Assembly: GCA_964036275.1 (NCBI GenBank)
Contig: OZ038440.1
Location: 2,914,001-2,978,000, forward strand
Length of the DNA stretch: 64,000 nucleotides
DNA from: Litoditis marina
Taxonomy: Eukaryota > Nematoda > Chromadorea > Rhabditida > Rhabditidae
Reading direction: 5' to 3'
Numbering within the stretch: the stretch's first letter is position 1; the number at the start of each line of letters is the position of its first letter. The translations under genes were made by a program, and so were the position numbers. Shown here piece after piece: positions 12,701 to 23,588 of this stretch. The notes under the pieces are model-generated. The model saw nothing but the letters and a program-made list of their open reading frames with translations. It ran no database searches and had not been told where the DNA came from.

Positions 12701-14038
12701 GAACCTCGCCGTCTTCGTATTCATCCTGATGCTCCGTCTCTGGCTCAGTCTTTCTTTTGTCCGAATCCTTCTCTTTTTCGCCGTGACTTCTCGAACTCTT
12801 CTTTTTCTCCTTTTCGTGTCGATCACTGCGCCTTTTCTTGGAACTGGGCGAGTGACTTCTGCTTCTATAAAAATAGAACTAATAAATGCTTGACCCTGCG
12901 AAACCTAAACCTAAACCTTTCCATAAATTAGATTAGATAACCATGTCAAAAAAACATAAATTTATATTTCCTCAATTATGCTCCAGAGGCTCCAGTCAAG
13001 TTATACGAATAGTCAGAGAAAAACTATACAGTTTTTGATGCAAAATCATGAAGGCTCGCGTATTTGAACAGAAACTGAAACACAGACTCTTCGTACTTCG
13101 TAGAATAGTTCCACCTTACCTTACTGGTGTGTGCTCTTAGCTGGTGAGCAGCAAATTCGTAAGATTGAGATTACGACCTACCTAGATCTGCTGCGAGATC
13201 GAGACTTGCCTCTTCTGCGTTCTTTTTTCCGGCCAGAATCACGTTCTTTGTGCTCCTTGTCTTCTGAAAATTGAAAATATACGTTGTCATGTTAAACGAC
13301 TGACTGGATGGAAAACAAAGAAAAACCCACTCAGTAAACAAGCGTGAACATGGATGGTCATTCTCTTGGTCACAGTCTTCCATTTCTCACATGCTCTGCT
13401 GACGTTTTCAATGCAGAAGGTAAGCAAAATGTTTCAAAAGACCGATTCCAAGTTAAATCAGATGTTAAATAGCGGTTGTTTACAAGAAGAAATATCAACA
13501 GAAACGTACCTGTACGATCATCGTCTCTGTCTTTTCTGCTTTTCTCACTTTTCGGCTTTTTGGCAGGAGGTGAGGGCGATTTATCCTTGCTTTCTGAAAT
13601 GAACTAAACTTTGCAATCGAATCGCATTGTAAATTCTAAATGCAAGTATAACGAAAAATTTGAGATAATTTTGGTTCCTTCTACTTTTACCCCTTCCTCG
13701 TACGTTTTCCAAATAAGCTCAGAAACTTTCTTTGTAGACATGCTTTAAAGAACGACGATTATGTGGTCCAATCGCAACGCTTCAGTCCTTTAAACTGCAA
13801 TACATTTTTCAATTGCAGTTTAAAGGACCGTTGACACGGGATTTGTCCACATAATCGTCTTCCTTTAAAGAAATAAATATTCTGCCTACTACACAATTTA
13901 TAAGAAAAACTCACGGCTACGTTCCACGCGAGAGCGTTTTGTCGTGGTATCAGACAACTCAGTGTCATTCTCCTTGGCATCGTCGCAAGATCCGTTTGTT
14001 TCGGCTACCACATTCTCATCTTCTCCATTCACCGACAT
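6749..14038 (-). CDS. USP39: USP39-like tri-snRNP splicing factor (inactive ubiquitin-specific protease), 18 exons
   Basis: Exons (minus): 14038-13915, 13593-13510, 13263-13182, 12864-12705, 12160-12089, 11728-11631, 11312-11219, 10984-10847, 10524-10372, 10153-10032, 9749-9646, 9411-9321, 8559-8459, 8234-8092, 7850-7708, 7482-7347, 7112-7026 and 6859-6749. Together they give 2043 nt, 680 residues plus stop; every phase fits. Residues 1-150 are a charged Arg/Ser-rich leader (RSRSRSR, KKRRSDRHEKEKKK). About 195-290 form a zinc-finger UBP domain (SCPFLDTI, YACMVCGKYF, FYCLPDNYEI). About 300-655 form the USP-like fold (VVGLNNIKANDY, LKRPPGD, HVSPHEMLQA, YLTLDLPPAPLY, NPTIVNFPI, TTYDLIANVVHEG). 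As in known USP39, the catalytic Cys-box position is Asp (AND-Y) and the usual His-box is replaced (SYRVQLAHQ), so protease activity is not expected. Family role: assembly of U4/U6.U5 tri-snRNP in nuclear pre-mRNA splicing. At 680 residues it is longer than the human protein (565), mainly through the leader. The ATG directly follows a CTTCTCTCAG acceptor. Confidence 0.96.
7229..7281 (+). repeat. dispersed repeat with ACGTGAAAC core, copy 2
   Basis: It lies in the USP39 intron between exons 16 and 17. It has the order GCCGTTTTTTGATTTAAA, TACGTGAAAC, then TTGCATCGAAA, matching copy 1 with substitutions. Confidence 0.6.
7602..7650 (+). repeat. dispersed repeat with ACGTGAAAC core, copy 3
   Basis: It lies in the USP39 intron between exons 15 and 16. 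It shares GTCCGTTT, AAATACGTGAAAC and the CCTCGAAAAG tail with the other copies. Confidence 0.5.
11737..11764 (+). repeat. (AAT)n microsatellite
   Basis: About eight AAT units followed by TTTAATAATA, in a USP39 intron just upstream (in transcript sense) of exon 6. Confidence 0.9.
12380..12667. mobile_element. foldback/MITE with ~70-bp G+C-rich arms
   Basis: The left arm (12380-12450, starting CGCTCGTCCCGGAACATGAG) is an imperfect inverted copy of the right arm (12601-12667), differing at only a few sites. An A+T-rich loop of about 150 bp separates them. The element lies in the USP39 intron between exons 4 and 5, and its right end is about 40 bp from the exon 4 donor. It is non-coding and non-autonomous. 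No clear target duplication could be assigned. Confidence 0.8.
13745..13862. mobile_element. CTTTAAAG-ended MITE, copy A
   Basis: An almost fully palindromic element of about 118 bp beginning CTTTAAAGAACGACGATTAT and ending in the inverse, with a second nested pairing around TTTAAACTGCAATAC. It lies in the USP39 intron between exons 1 and 2. A second copy in opposite orientation lies at about 47232-47367, inside an intron of a different gene. Two independent intronic insertions support mobility. Confidence 0.85.
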
Positions 14039-14048
14039 CTGAGAGAAG
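14039..14048 (-). promoter_or_regulatory. putative trans-splice acceptor of USP39 gene
   Basis: Reading on the minus strand, CTTCTCTCAG is followed immediately by the start ATG. A 3' splice site with no spacing before the first codon suggests spliced-leader addition. A 5'UTR cis-intron is the alternative. Confidence 0.55.
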
Positions 14049-14990
14049 ATGAGTGGTTTACTAACGAAAAAGAGAAGAGAAACGAAGGTAACGTAAGACA
14101 GACGGAAGGAGTAGAAACTTTACGGAACATACAACCAGAAATATACCGACTACAACATTGACATATGGAATGATACATAAACTACCAAATACACTTCAAT
14201 TAGCAAATTAATTAGATTAGAAATATGAAATATGAAATAATGTACGAGATTTCGAATTTTCAATTTGAAAATTGTTAAAGGACGAAACTCACCTGAGTAC
14301 GATATCATGAGAGCGCGTTTTAGGGTCACCGAGAGCGAGTGTGATGGTGGATTCGGAGCCTGAATTCTTGAAACGGAATAATGATTATGTTGTCTAATAC
14401 TCACAGTGTGAAACTAATTTCAATTCACCACAAGAGTTCTTGTTTCTAGTCATACTAACAAACATTCATTTGAAGGGTTAAACAACTTCGCTCCATAGCC
14501 GGTCTCTCATTGTCAACCACTTCTTTTGCGTTGTTATCTATCCAAACCAAAAGTAGACTGAACCTTACAAACCAACAAATACATACGTAATTCTCGTAAT
14601 TAGCAGGGTGACTCATACAAGCATTTGCCATCTTCAAATCATACTGTAATTCACCACGACCGAGCAATCCACACTACTGTAGTGACCAAAACACAGTGTA
14701 TCAAAAAAAGTTTATTATGAATGAGATCAATAAATGGCAGAGATCAATACCGGTATAACATATCACTAGAATCGATCGTACAATCAAATGCCAACGTGGA
14801 GAAACATAATGTTTAGTTCTACGTGTATAAATTGTGGAAATATATCAAAAAAGGATATAGGTGGCCTCTAGAAGTTTCAATTTCATACTGTATGGGTCCA
14901 GAGTACGATTTGGCGATTAGTAGTTGATCTGGGGATGTGAACGCTTCGAACGTCCTATATGAAAACAGTCACGTACGTGCAGCAATGATT

Positions 14991-15265
14991 GGCCAATTCT
15001 ACAACTAACCGCGTTTTTAGGTAACCTAACCCTTTTTTGGTAACCTTTTTTTCAGGTTACCTTAGTAGGTAACCTGGAAGTAACCTAAAACTAAAATCCG
15101 GTTACCGGTAAAACTAGCGGTAAAAACCACATTTTGCGTTAGAAAAACAGGTAACTGGTTTTTTATTTTAGGTTACCATCCGGTTACCAACTGAGGTAAC
15201 CTGAAAAATAGGTTACCAAAAAAGGGTTAGGTTACCTAAAAATCCGGTTACATATAGAATTCACC
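14991..15265. mobile_element. GTTAACC-rich MITE, copy 1, with 9-bp target duplication
   Basis: It starts GGCCAATTC and ends GAATTCACC, giving near-identical short terminal inverted repeats. GCAATGATT directly flanks both ends (14982-14990 and 15266-15274), a 9-bp target-site duplication. The interior is rich in AGGTAACC/GGTTACC, mostly palindromic, and codes for nothing. It sits about 80 bp past the stop codon of the SGNH-hydrolase gene, so probably in its 3'UTR. A 9-bp duplication is typical of Mutator-like elements, but without a transposase that assignment is an inference. Confidence 0.85.
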
Positions 15266-15347
15266 GCAATGATTCACATGTTCACGTGTCAGAACAGTGA
15301 TGTGTTTCACACGATTCACGTAATCATGTACTTAACTGATATCGTAG

Positions 15348-18300
15348 TTAGGAATATTTTTCAGCGGTTTGAATGTGAAGTAACTTCTGAATCTCCTCTG
15401 CGACCAGTCGGTGTCCTTGTTCATTGGGATGAAAAGCGCCTGAGGGCGATCCTTGTAGACGCATCGCTTCCAACGGATTTCTAGAACAATTATTGAAAAT
15501 TCTCCAAAAGGTATTTTTGTTCAGTTATGTTCAGGTATGAAACGCGTCTAGGCATGTGAAGATGTAAAGGTCCCAGGTTTCTCTAGTTTCTTTACCCTTG
15601 ATACTAAACCTTGCAATCAGAACGATTTCAAACACCTGATTCATCACAAAAGAGTCGTCACCAGGTGTTAATTAAATTACAGAAGTCACATAAGAGTAAC
15701 CAATACCAATAGGGACCAAATTTTTCGTGAAATAGGGGAAAACTACAGTTGATCGGTCATTTGATCCGTTATTTTTGCTGGAGGTTACTGCTCTGTTACT
15801 TCTGTGTTACGTCACTTTACGGTCGGAACGGTTGAGGCACACCAACCTTATTAGTGAATTGGTGGCACACGTCCCTTTGTTGCGGAATATCTTAGGTACT
15901 GTATCGACGATGGTCCAGCCATTCTGAACGGCTTTCTGCGACAGAAGTCCGTTCAGCCTACGCAGAACATCGCGTTCCGCATCTTGTAGTCTTTCGGTGG
16001 AGATCTGAAACATTCGATCATGATGATCCACAATCACATTTTGGCTCTGATCTACGAGGCAGATTGTTTTGAGCGATGCAGCAGAATAAAAGCGATGCAA
16101 CACGTGTGTACTGTATATGTTCCTTTCGTTAATGTGAGGACTTTTCCGAGCTTTGTTCCTCTTCTAAGACGGTTGTCTTCAGATAAACAGATAATTTTAC
16201 AGTTGTTAACAATTGTTTTCAACTTGGTACCATAGATGTCAACTACTGTGAGAAGTAAAACTCAATTTTCTGCTCTGCTGAACACAAAGTTTATTCTCTG
16301 TTTTAAATCTATATTCGTTTTTCCAGTCTCCGCCTTGGCCAATTCCACAAGGAACCCGGTATTTCGTTAACCCTACCAGGTAACCTTAACCGAGTTACCT
16401 GGTTAACCCTTTTGTTAACCACTTGTTAACCCTCTTTTACAATGTGTTTTGAGGCAAATTTAGGGTTACCAAGTGGTTAACAAAAGGGTTAACCAGGTAA
16501 CCCGGTTAATGGCTAGGGTTAACGAAATACCGGGTTAAATAAAGAATTCGCCCTCCGTGGTCACTTACCCTGTGAAATGCTGAGCAGGACGCATCTACCT
16601 CCCCTCTCCCGTTTCTGGTCATGTCATAGTACTGAGGGAGAACGATCCTACCAATTCTTAACGATTTCAAACGATTCGCAATCCGATCCAATTGACGTGA
16701 CACGAAAAAGAATCTGAAATTATTTCTGTATTTTCGATTAGTTCCAATATTTTTCTGCATGTGTATTTGTTCTCTGTTGATGTGTTAATGTAGTTTGATC
16801 CTAATGGGTTTTGTCCAAAAAAATTGACATCAGATATGCCTATCCATGTATGGCATATCAAAGTATTTATCACACCTGGTCACTATGTTTACGAAGTGCT
16901 CAATTTTTGCAGTTCCATTCTCGTTCACGTGACTATTGTAACGTAAAGCTAACCGCGAATCGTACGAAGGATGGGTCTCTCTGGCATTTCTGAGAGAGTG
17001 CAACACTTCGGCGAAGCCAATGTCGTTTCCACCTACGGTGAGAAGAAGGACATCAGGACCACGACCTCTGAAAAAACAGTCCGGTATATTATGTTACAGT
17101 AAAGCAAAAAATCGTAGTTTCACAGTAAATTTTACTTGTTTATTTAGACCAGAAATCAGAAATGTACACTTCTCACGTCAGAAGAAGGTATCTTCACGAT
17201 TTTCCACCCAGTTTTTAGTTTGTAAAGTACACATTACAGTGTGGTAGCAGTACGGTCAATACGTAGATTGTGTCTTACGCACAGGGGCACTTTTTCACTC
17301 CAAGCTCTGAAACCTTGTTCAATTGAAGTATACTGTAAGTATCCTTAAATCAGGGAAGTACACCATACCTTATCACTGTCATTTCCTCCACTCTGTCTAT
17401 TTGACTCGTTTTCCGTCGATCTTCGAGAATTCCGTGTTCCGCCGATGCTCCGGAACAGGCGAGGAACGAGAAGTAGACGGTGCTCTGCGGGTGGGCCGCG
17501 GCCTGCGCGCGGGCTACTAGCGCAGCGAACGACTTCTGCGAACGACGACACGCGGCTGAAAGGAATCATTTATTAAAAAATGCCTAGCTTCTTCTACCGA
17601 ATGAACTATTCTATTCTAATCAAGGTTTGAACGCCTACACAGCAGAAGCTGCTTGCACTCATCAATTGCATGATGATTACCTGCAGATGTGCACTCACAA
17701 CTTCCAAAATTTAAACAATTTTATATTTTGTAGGTAGGCTGACTACGATTATAGAAGTCATCCCGAAAAGGCCAGCCTAACACTGTTTCGCGGTACTATT
17801 CTGCTATTTTATAGTTTTATCTCTCTACTCTTCAGTCGTGTTTCAAACTTTCTCTGTGTAAAAGGATCAAACTACAAGTCAGATTGCTCCTCAACCAACA
17901 CAATGTGGGGCAATTCTAAAGTGACCCTAAAACGACCCCAATAGTGTCGTTGCTTTCTAATTCGATGCATAATACCCGCATACGAGACATTGGGCGGCGA
18001 CATCAAAGGACCGCCTAATTACCAGATCAAAGGCGCCGACAGGTGAATACGGTAGCATTGGGGCGCGAAAAGCGCCAATCAGGATGCAACTTGAATTCTG
18101 CTAACTTTAAGCGCGGTTTCTACTGAAGGGAGACATGACAGGACTATGTACATCCCACTGATCATACTATGAATCAATGTAACAGTAATTGAAAGGTGTA
18201 AACATCCAGAAACAGTGCATAAACGTGCATCTCTAATGTTTTTACCATAACTGAACTTAGTATGAAATTGACTAGCAATATGCGTCTTCTACGAAAGCTA

Positions 18301-20474
18301 CGCGTTATGATTGAACTACTAGATCAAACTCCTGAATCACCGCGGTTTCGCGGTTGATGAGTGTTTGTCACTGGACGAGACAGTGTGTAGATCGGCGATG
18401 AGCAGAGATGCTGATCAGGGTGGATCTGTCCGAAGCAGAACTAACCATACGATGTGTTGAACTCACCGTCAGTCCATTCAGCCGGTTTCAAATTGGTCTT
18501 GGGACGATCGGGATTTCCGTCTCCCGATGCAAACGAATCGCCCATGGCAACGATCCAAATTTTCTGTAAAGAATGAAGATGGTGAAATTTATTTAGAACA
18601 GCCTTGTAGTGTGAATATGGAGAAAAAAATATGTTTATAAGAATCGGTACGTTCTCCATAATTACATGTATTGAACTTTTCTGTACTTGTCGTGCTCTGT
18701 CGGACTGAATACATTCGATCGAACATGGAAAGTTACTCGTAAAACCGTGAGATCAGTGTCAGGGAAAAGTACTCGTAAAATCGTGAGATCAGTGTCAGGG
18801 AAAAGTACTCGTAAAATCGTGAGATCAGTGTCATGGAAAGTTACTCGTAACTTCGTGATTGGCGCGTATTCGAAGCTGAATACGACCAAGGCTACACCCC
18901 ACACGACCACATGCTCAGTTACATACCAGCTGGTAACCGACTAGGTCAAATCAAACATGACAACCGGTACAACACTACGCGAGTATACTTTATTGTCGGG
19001 CATTGGCACTTTGCGTGTGACAAGTGAAGTTTCACGTCAATCACCATCTAAATTGTACAATAATAAAACAAAATAAGCATTCATTCATTATTCACCCTCT
19101 CCCTCCAAGTTCTTTCTGTGGAACCGACGACACCACCACCCACGTCCATGATAGTAACAGCGATAGTATAGTCGTCCTGGAAAACATCAAACTCATAACA
19201 GTGTTTTCTCGGTGTGTTGAGCGAACCCAACTATACGAGTAATGTTTTGCATATAAACCAAGTTTCAAGTTTTCCCAACCGACTTATAGTTTGATCAGCA
19301 TGATAAGAACTTTACAAAAAAACTTCATGACATTTCATTTCAAAACTTCATCGTCACATTACATAGTGTTAGTCGAGTCAAAGAAGGGGAACATTGATAA
19401 TCAGCGTTAGATGTTGTCAGATATAGCGTTTGGTCATAAAGTAGAACCTGATTAAAAAATACTAACGTCTTCTCTCAACCAGAAGTTGATCGAACAATTC
19501 CGTCCTCTGGCTGACTTTTCTGGTCTGCCTTTCCTGGACAGCTCCCACTTGAAGGTATAGTTTTCCGTGGAGTTGTAGTTCTTGCAGACGGAGACAACGG
19601 TACTCCCAAAGACCGTTTGATAGTCTGTAGCCGAGTCCATTGGTACGGGCTGACCGCGACGCGATGAAACTTCTATCAATAGTTTTCCTTTCGAGGGCAG
19701 TATCTGAAGAGCTTATTTGTTATAATTTCCTAAAGTATTTCGCCAAGAGAAGACGGAATTCACTGTGAATTGCTTCTGCTGTGTAGTTCCTTAACAGAAT
19801 GATATTGCCAGCTGCTTTCCAATTAGCAATTAACAGTTGAAATGATCGGAAATGGATGGTAGCATACAGTACATGTACACATGTTCGCTTCCTCCCCTCT
19901 CAATGTAGAAAAGGCTGTACTTTCATCTTCGAAGGTTTTGTTCAACAAATGGTTGAAAAACGAAACCTCTGAAGATGATGGTAGTGAATTTAGCAAATGC
20001 TAGATAGGTCGCTGAGAAAAGTGTAGCTGAAACGTCGAATGGTATGATCTGCTGTGTTTGTAGTTCGCTTTTACGCGTTCTTTTCGTCAATTGCATGCCA
20101 TGCTGATCAAACTACAAGTCATTCATAGTCCCTTTCTATTAAGAGGTCAGCAAAGCAAACACATCTTCTTGAGAGCAGTAAACGAAGAAATATTGTAACA
20201 ACATATTCTTTTCTCGTATTTCCACGATCAGTGACTGTTTCTCTTGTCCTTTTTGGAAGATTTTAGCCGTTCTAAGACACAGCGAGAAATAAGATATACA
20301 GTATCTCACTTGAATATGTCGATGACTACTACTGCATGTCCAGTTCGTCCAGGTTGTACACACAAATATCTTTCAGAGGACTATGCTCACCGTTGAATCC
20401 CATACATAGAACATTGAGGATGGCCAATTGTTGATGAGTTGAAAGAAGAAGAAGAAAGATTCCGCACCGAACAT
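15348..20474 (-). CDS. SGNH-hydrolase-type esterase, probably secreted, 9 exons
   Basis: Exons (minus): 20474-20391, 19703-19467, 19176-19096, 18563-18467, 17555-17369, 17067-16876, 16713-16569, 16004-15847 and 15480-15348. These total 1314 nt, 437 residues plus stop; all phases fit. The hydrolase domain starts near residue 135. Block I is GDSFASGDGNPD (nucleophile Ser144), an LACSGASA segment lies near 197, VGGNDIGF (oxyanion-hole Asn243) near 241-248, and FHPNEQGH (catalytic His pair region, 411-417) precedes the C-terminus. These are the landmarks of lipase/esterases that cleave ester bonds with a Ser-His pair; the substrate cannot be read from sequence. Residues 29-134 form an N-terminal region with NYSTEN-like glycosylation potential and a beta-rich YTFKWEL segment. 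The first exon has a Phe-rich stretch that could act as a signal peptide, but it is weak. The ATG lies 7 nt after a TTTTCAG acceptor. Confidence 0.9.
16338..16552. mobile_element. GTTAACC-rich MITE, copy 2
   Basis: 215 bp, starting GCCAATTCCACAAGG and ending AAAGAATTCGCC. The interior is an imperfect palindrome built on GTTAACC/GGTTACC. It lies 17 bp beyond the donor of SGNH exon 7, in the intron. The flanks share only CTCCG, so the target duplication has decayed or is incomplete. Confidence 0.8.
17811..17877. repeat. GTAGTTTGATC inverted-repeat element
   Basis: The left end TATAGTTTTATC is diverged and the right end GATCAAACTACAA is intact, with the recurrent central TTCAGTCGTGTTT. It lies in the SGNH intron between exons 4 and 5. 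Confidence 0.6.
18715..18860 (+). repeat. 36-bp tandem repeat, ~3.7 copies
   Basis: The unit reads GTACTCGTAAAATCGTGAGATCAGTGTC preceded by AGGGAAAA in parts. Copies differ by a few bases at the ends of the array. Because 36 is a multiple of three, both strands stay open and give repetitive frames. It lies inside the SGNH intron between exons 3 and 4, so those frames are not coding. Confidence 0.85.
20051..20116. repeat. GTAGTTTGATC inverted-repeat element
   Basis: Left end GCTGTGTTTGTAGTTCG, right end GATCAAACTACAA, about 66 bp. It lies in the SGNH intron between exons 1 and 2. Confidence 0.65.
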
Positions 20475-20481
20475 TTTTGAC

Positions 20482-20490
20482 CTGAAAACC
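20482..20490 (-). promoter_or_regulatory. putative trans-splice acceptor of SGNH gene
   Basis: GGTTTTCAG on the minus strand, 7 nt before the predicted ATG. It matches the acceptor style of the internal introns. No upstream coding exon joins in phase, so it is either a 5'UTR intron or a spliced-leader site. Confidence 0.5.
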
Positions 20491-23400
20491 AAACAACTTA
20501 TGGTGAAGTTCAGGTTGAGATCAGAAAAAAAGTAATCTGAAAGATGGAAAGAGAAGGAACAATTGTGTTGTTTGTAAGTAAGTATACTACTGTTCACCTA
20601 ATCGTCGACACCTTCAGTACGTTTGTGTCCTTCTAAAACATGTATACCGTAGGAGTAGAGGTGCGAGTTATGCAAACTATACTCGTTCTTCTTATATTTT
20701 TCACAGGTTAACTATATGCATTAGTTGTGGAAGAGCTTTTCGGTCAGATTGTCTGCTACAATTTAGTCAACCGCATAATCACGTGGAAGCGTGTAAATGA
20801 ACGTTAAAGCATGTAGAGCACGTGTATTAATATTCATTTACTCTACGCTCTGAGCAACGATTTATCTAATAAATGGTGATTGATTACCACACTAATGCGG
20901 CATATTGTTGTTGTTGGTGTCATCCTGCTTTTTTGATTGAGTAGGTGTTTGCACCAAAACCATAAACCATTAAATTACTACTATTGCGGTCACCTTTAAG
21001 AGGTGATAACACAGTTTATACTGATCTTGTCGCCATTTAAAACAGTTATTAGTCTCTAGAATATAAAATGTCAATGAGGATGGGTTCAAAACACAGTGCA
21101 GTGATGTAAATAAGTAAACATTGTGGGACATAACTATAAATAGTGTACTGGAAGTAACAGTTCTGGAACAAAACTACGTTTTGATCTTCTCACAGCTAAA
21201 TAACGAGCAAAGTTCAAGATGTAATCTGGCCTATTTGCTATTTTCCAAATGAAATTGAAATAAAAACAGAAAAGCAGAGAGCAGAGACTATTGGCGACAA
21301 CTACAATGAATTTTTGCGTCTAGCAAAACCATTACAGCGTTTAGCGTTTTTGCGAAAACCCAAACAGTTCGAAGTAAGAATGTTTCAAACGCGACTGATC
21401 ATCAGTAGAAACATGACTTTCATATCTGTTGTTTACTCATAATTCCAGGTTTATTGCAAAATAGGAACAGGTTGGACAGTCGGATAGATAGGAAAGATTT
21501 GAGTGGCTCTCATATGGAGGAGCTCAAAATAAATAAGTAATTTGTGTATTTATTAGCAGGAGCACGAGCTAGCTCGGCCAGTGATAGGGAGTGAGTGCGA
21601 TTCTTGAGTATGGGGATAGGCGTGCGCCTGGCGGCAACATCAAAGACTTCTCTTTAAGTCTGCCGACAGTGTGTTGCCAAGAATAGAGAAAGGAAGATGA
21701 ATCTGTTTCTCTTCTTATTCCCCTCTTTTTCCCTCTTTTCTCCCCATTTTCATAACTCCTGCTGCCGATTTATCATAACGTTTTCAAACTTCCCGCAAAA
21801 TGAATTTTGGGGTTACGCGGGACTGATACTTGGAAAAAGTTAAACCATAGGTCTGAATTCCCTAGTCGGGAACCAAATTATGCCACTAATTAAACATGTA
21901 TACGTATACACTCCAAGCTTTAGCGCAGTTTGTCGATACCGAAACTAAAAATGAAACCAATCTTTTCATCTCTTTAAAAACTCAAAAAAGCCGCATGCAA
22001 CTTCACTGTGAACTTCGACTGGGGCGCGTCGGGATGGAACCGGGTTGAAGAAAAAAAAGTCGGGATGAAAAAAAACCACAGTTCAAACTACAAACTATCA
22101 ACTTCTTTTTGAACAAACCGCAACTAAGCCTTCTTGGGTTCCAACTTCAGGCTTACTGTAGAGAACTTGCCCCAGAGCAAATGGTCCCGACCGAAAGGTC
22201 GTCTTTGAACTTAACTATTTGATCACCTATCCTAGATTGTAGTCACTTATGCTTAGACATAGCGAGTTGAACACTATGTGGCCAGAATGTTATTAAGCTG
22301 AGCTGAAAATCTGCACGACTATTGCAAGCTCAGCATGATCAATGGTCCCAGACAAATATATCAATGAGTTTCTTTGATGTAGATATAAAATTACAGCAAT
22401 GTGGAGCTTGCTCTTTGAAGCTATCACTCAACAATCTCAGATCAGTTTTTGTTGGTTTTTGAACACTTTCAAACTTGCGGTGCAGCGCAGCGTGATCTAA
22501 CCACAGTAAAACTACCAGATTCTCTTTGAACAGCCCCAGTATGTAAGTCTTCTTGGGGTCTAATTTCAGACTCTTTTAAATAGAAAGTGAAAGAAATGTG
22601 GAGTTTGGTTCTTTGTAGCTATCACTCAACAATCTCAGATCAGTTTTTGTTTGTTTTTAGAGCCGTGACTTTGCGGCATGTGAGCTCAAACGAGACCGCC
22701 TTGTAGTAAATTATGACGACATCACACACACTCAACATGTGTCTTTCTCCCTTCTCGATAAACGAAACATTCGATTATATTGATGGCCTCGTAAACTGGA
22801 GGGTTATTTCAATTTTAGTTGGGTACTTCATTTATTACACCAATTTTTCAAATGTATGTGATTTCTCGGGTTTACAGATGGATTAAAACTGATAAATTTG
22901 GTATTTTTGTAGTTTGGAACAAGAAGTGGGATCCCGAAATGGAGTTTTCCATGCTCAAATTGAACAAATATGCATTTTTTCGAACGAATTTTTTTATTTT
23001 GAACATTCAGTAAAACGGAAACAAGATCAAATTTTCTATAGCGAACATTGATGGCAAGCAATCTAAAGATCAACAACAATAACTGAAACAAAATTAAGGA
23101 AATGAGTACATATCAAAAAGCAAAATTACGGATTCCGTGACTCGAACTGGAAAACCCTATAAAATTCGTTTGAAAATGCTTCAGAATTGAGGTACTTTTT
23201 GAGATTTCTACATATATGTTGGCCGACGTACACCTATTATTATTATTGGTATAAATCGTGAAACTATCTCAAACATACATTAACGTGTAGTTGTAATTAT
23301 ATAATCCACATCTCTGAACAAGAATACCTATAAAATTACCCGAAGGTGAGGGAGATCAAAACAGGAACAGAATCACTACAACCCCGATGGATGATAGTAC

Positions 23401-23588
23401 ATTCTATTCATGCATGAACATTTACAGTATGCATTTGGAAGCTTTTGAATAATTATATGCAGTTCCACACCCAAACTATTATAAGACTAACATCAACACA
23501 CGTTTCATATTGTTTCAACTCTCAAAACTCTGTTTTAGAGGTCGAGGGCATACTGTAAGTGTCCACGTACTGCTGAAAAAGACTATAC
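20491..23588. other. intergenic, no gene seen
   Basis: About 3 kb between the SGNH gene and the 345-residue gene. It holds a diverged direct repeat (about 22400-22475 and 22600-22675) and a G+C-richer patch near 21560-21660. There are no exon chains. The only longer frames (22819-23091) are overlapping on both strands and A+T-rich. Confidence 0.6.
22400..22676 (+). repeat. direct repeat pair, ~75 bp units
   Basis: Two blocks share GCTATCACTCAACAATCTCA followed by GATCAGTTTTTGTT, flanked by a similar TGGAGCTTG/TGGAGTTTG lead-in, about 190 bp apart. Both are preceded by a related TCAGAC/TTCAGACTC context. This is either a local duplication or two copies of one dispersed repeat. Confidence 0.7.

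Noticed and set aside
12533..12931. Overlapping frames near 12.6-12.9 kb on both strands
   Set aside because: They are wrong-frame readings of USP39 exon 4 and of the adjacent foldback element.
16338..16552. Telomere-like GGTTAAC repeats
   Set aside because: The motifs are inverted, imperfect and confined to a bounded element with defined ends; they are not a tandem telomeric array.
18662..18944. Repetitive frames on both strands
   Set aside because: A 36-bp tandem repeat keeps both strands open. It lies within an SGNH-gene intron.
6749..20474. Operon of USP39 and the SGNH gene
   Set aside because: The genes share a strand, but about 1.3 kb separates the SGNH stop from the USP39 start, far more than typical nematode operon spacing.
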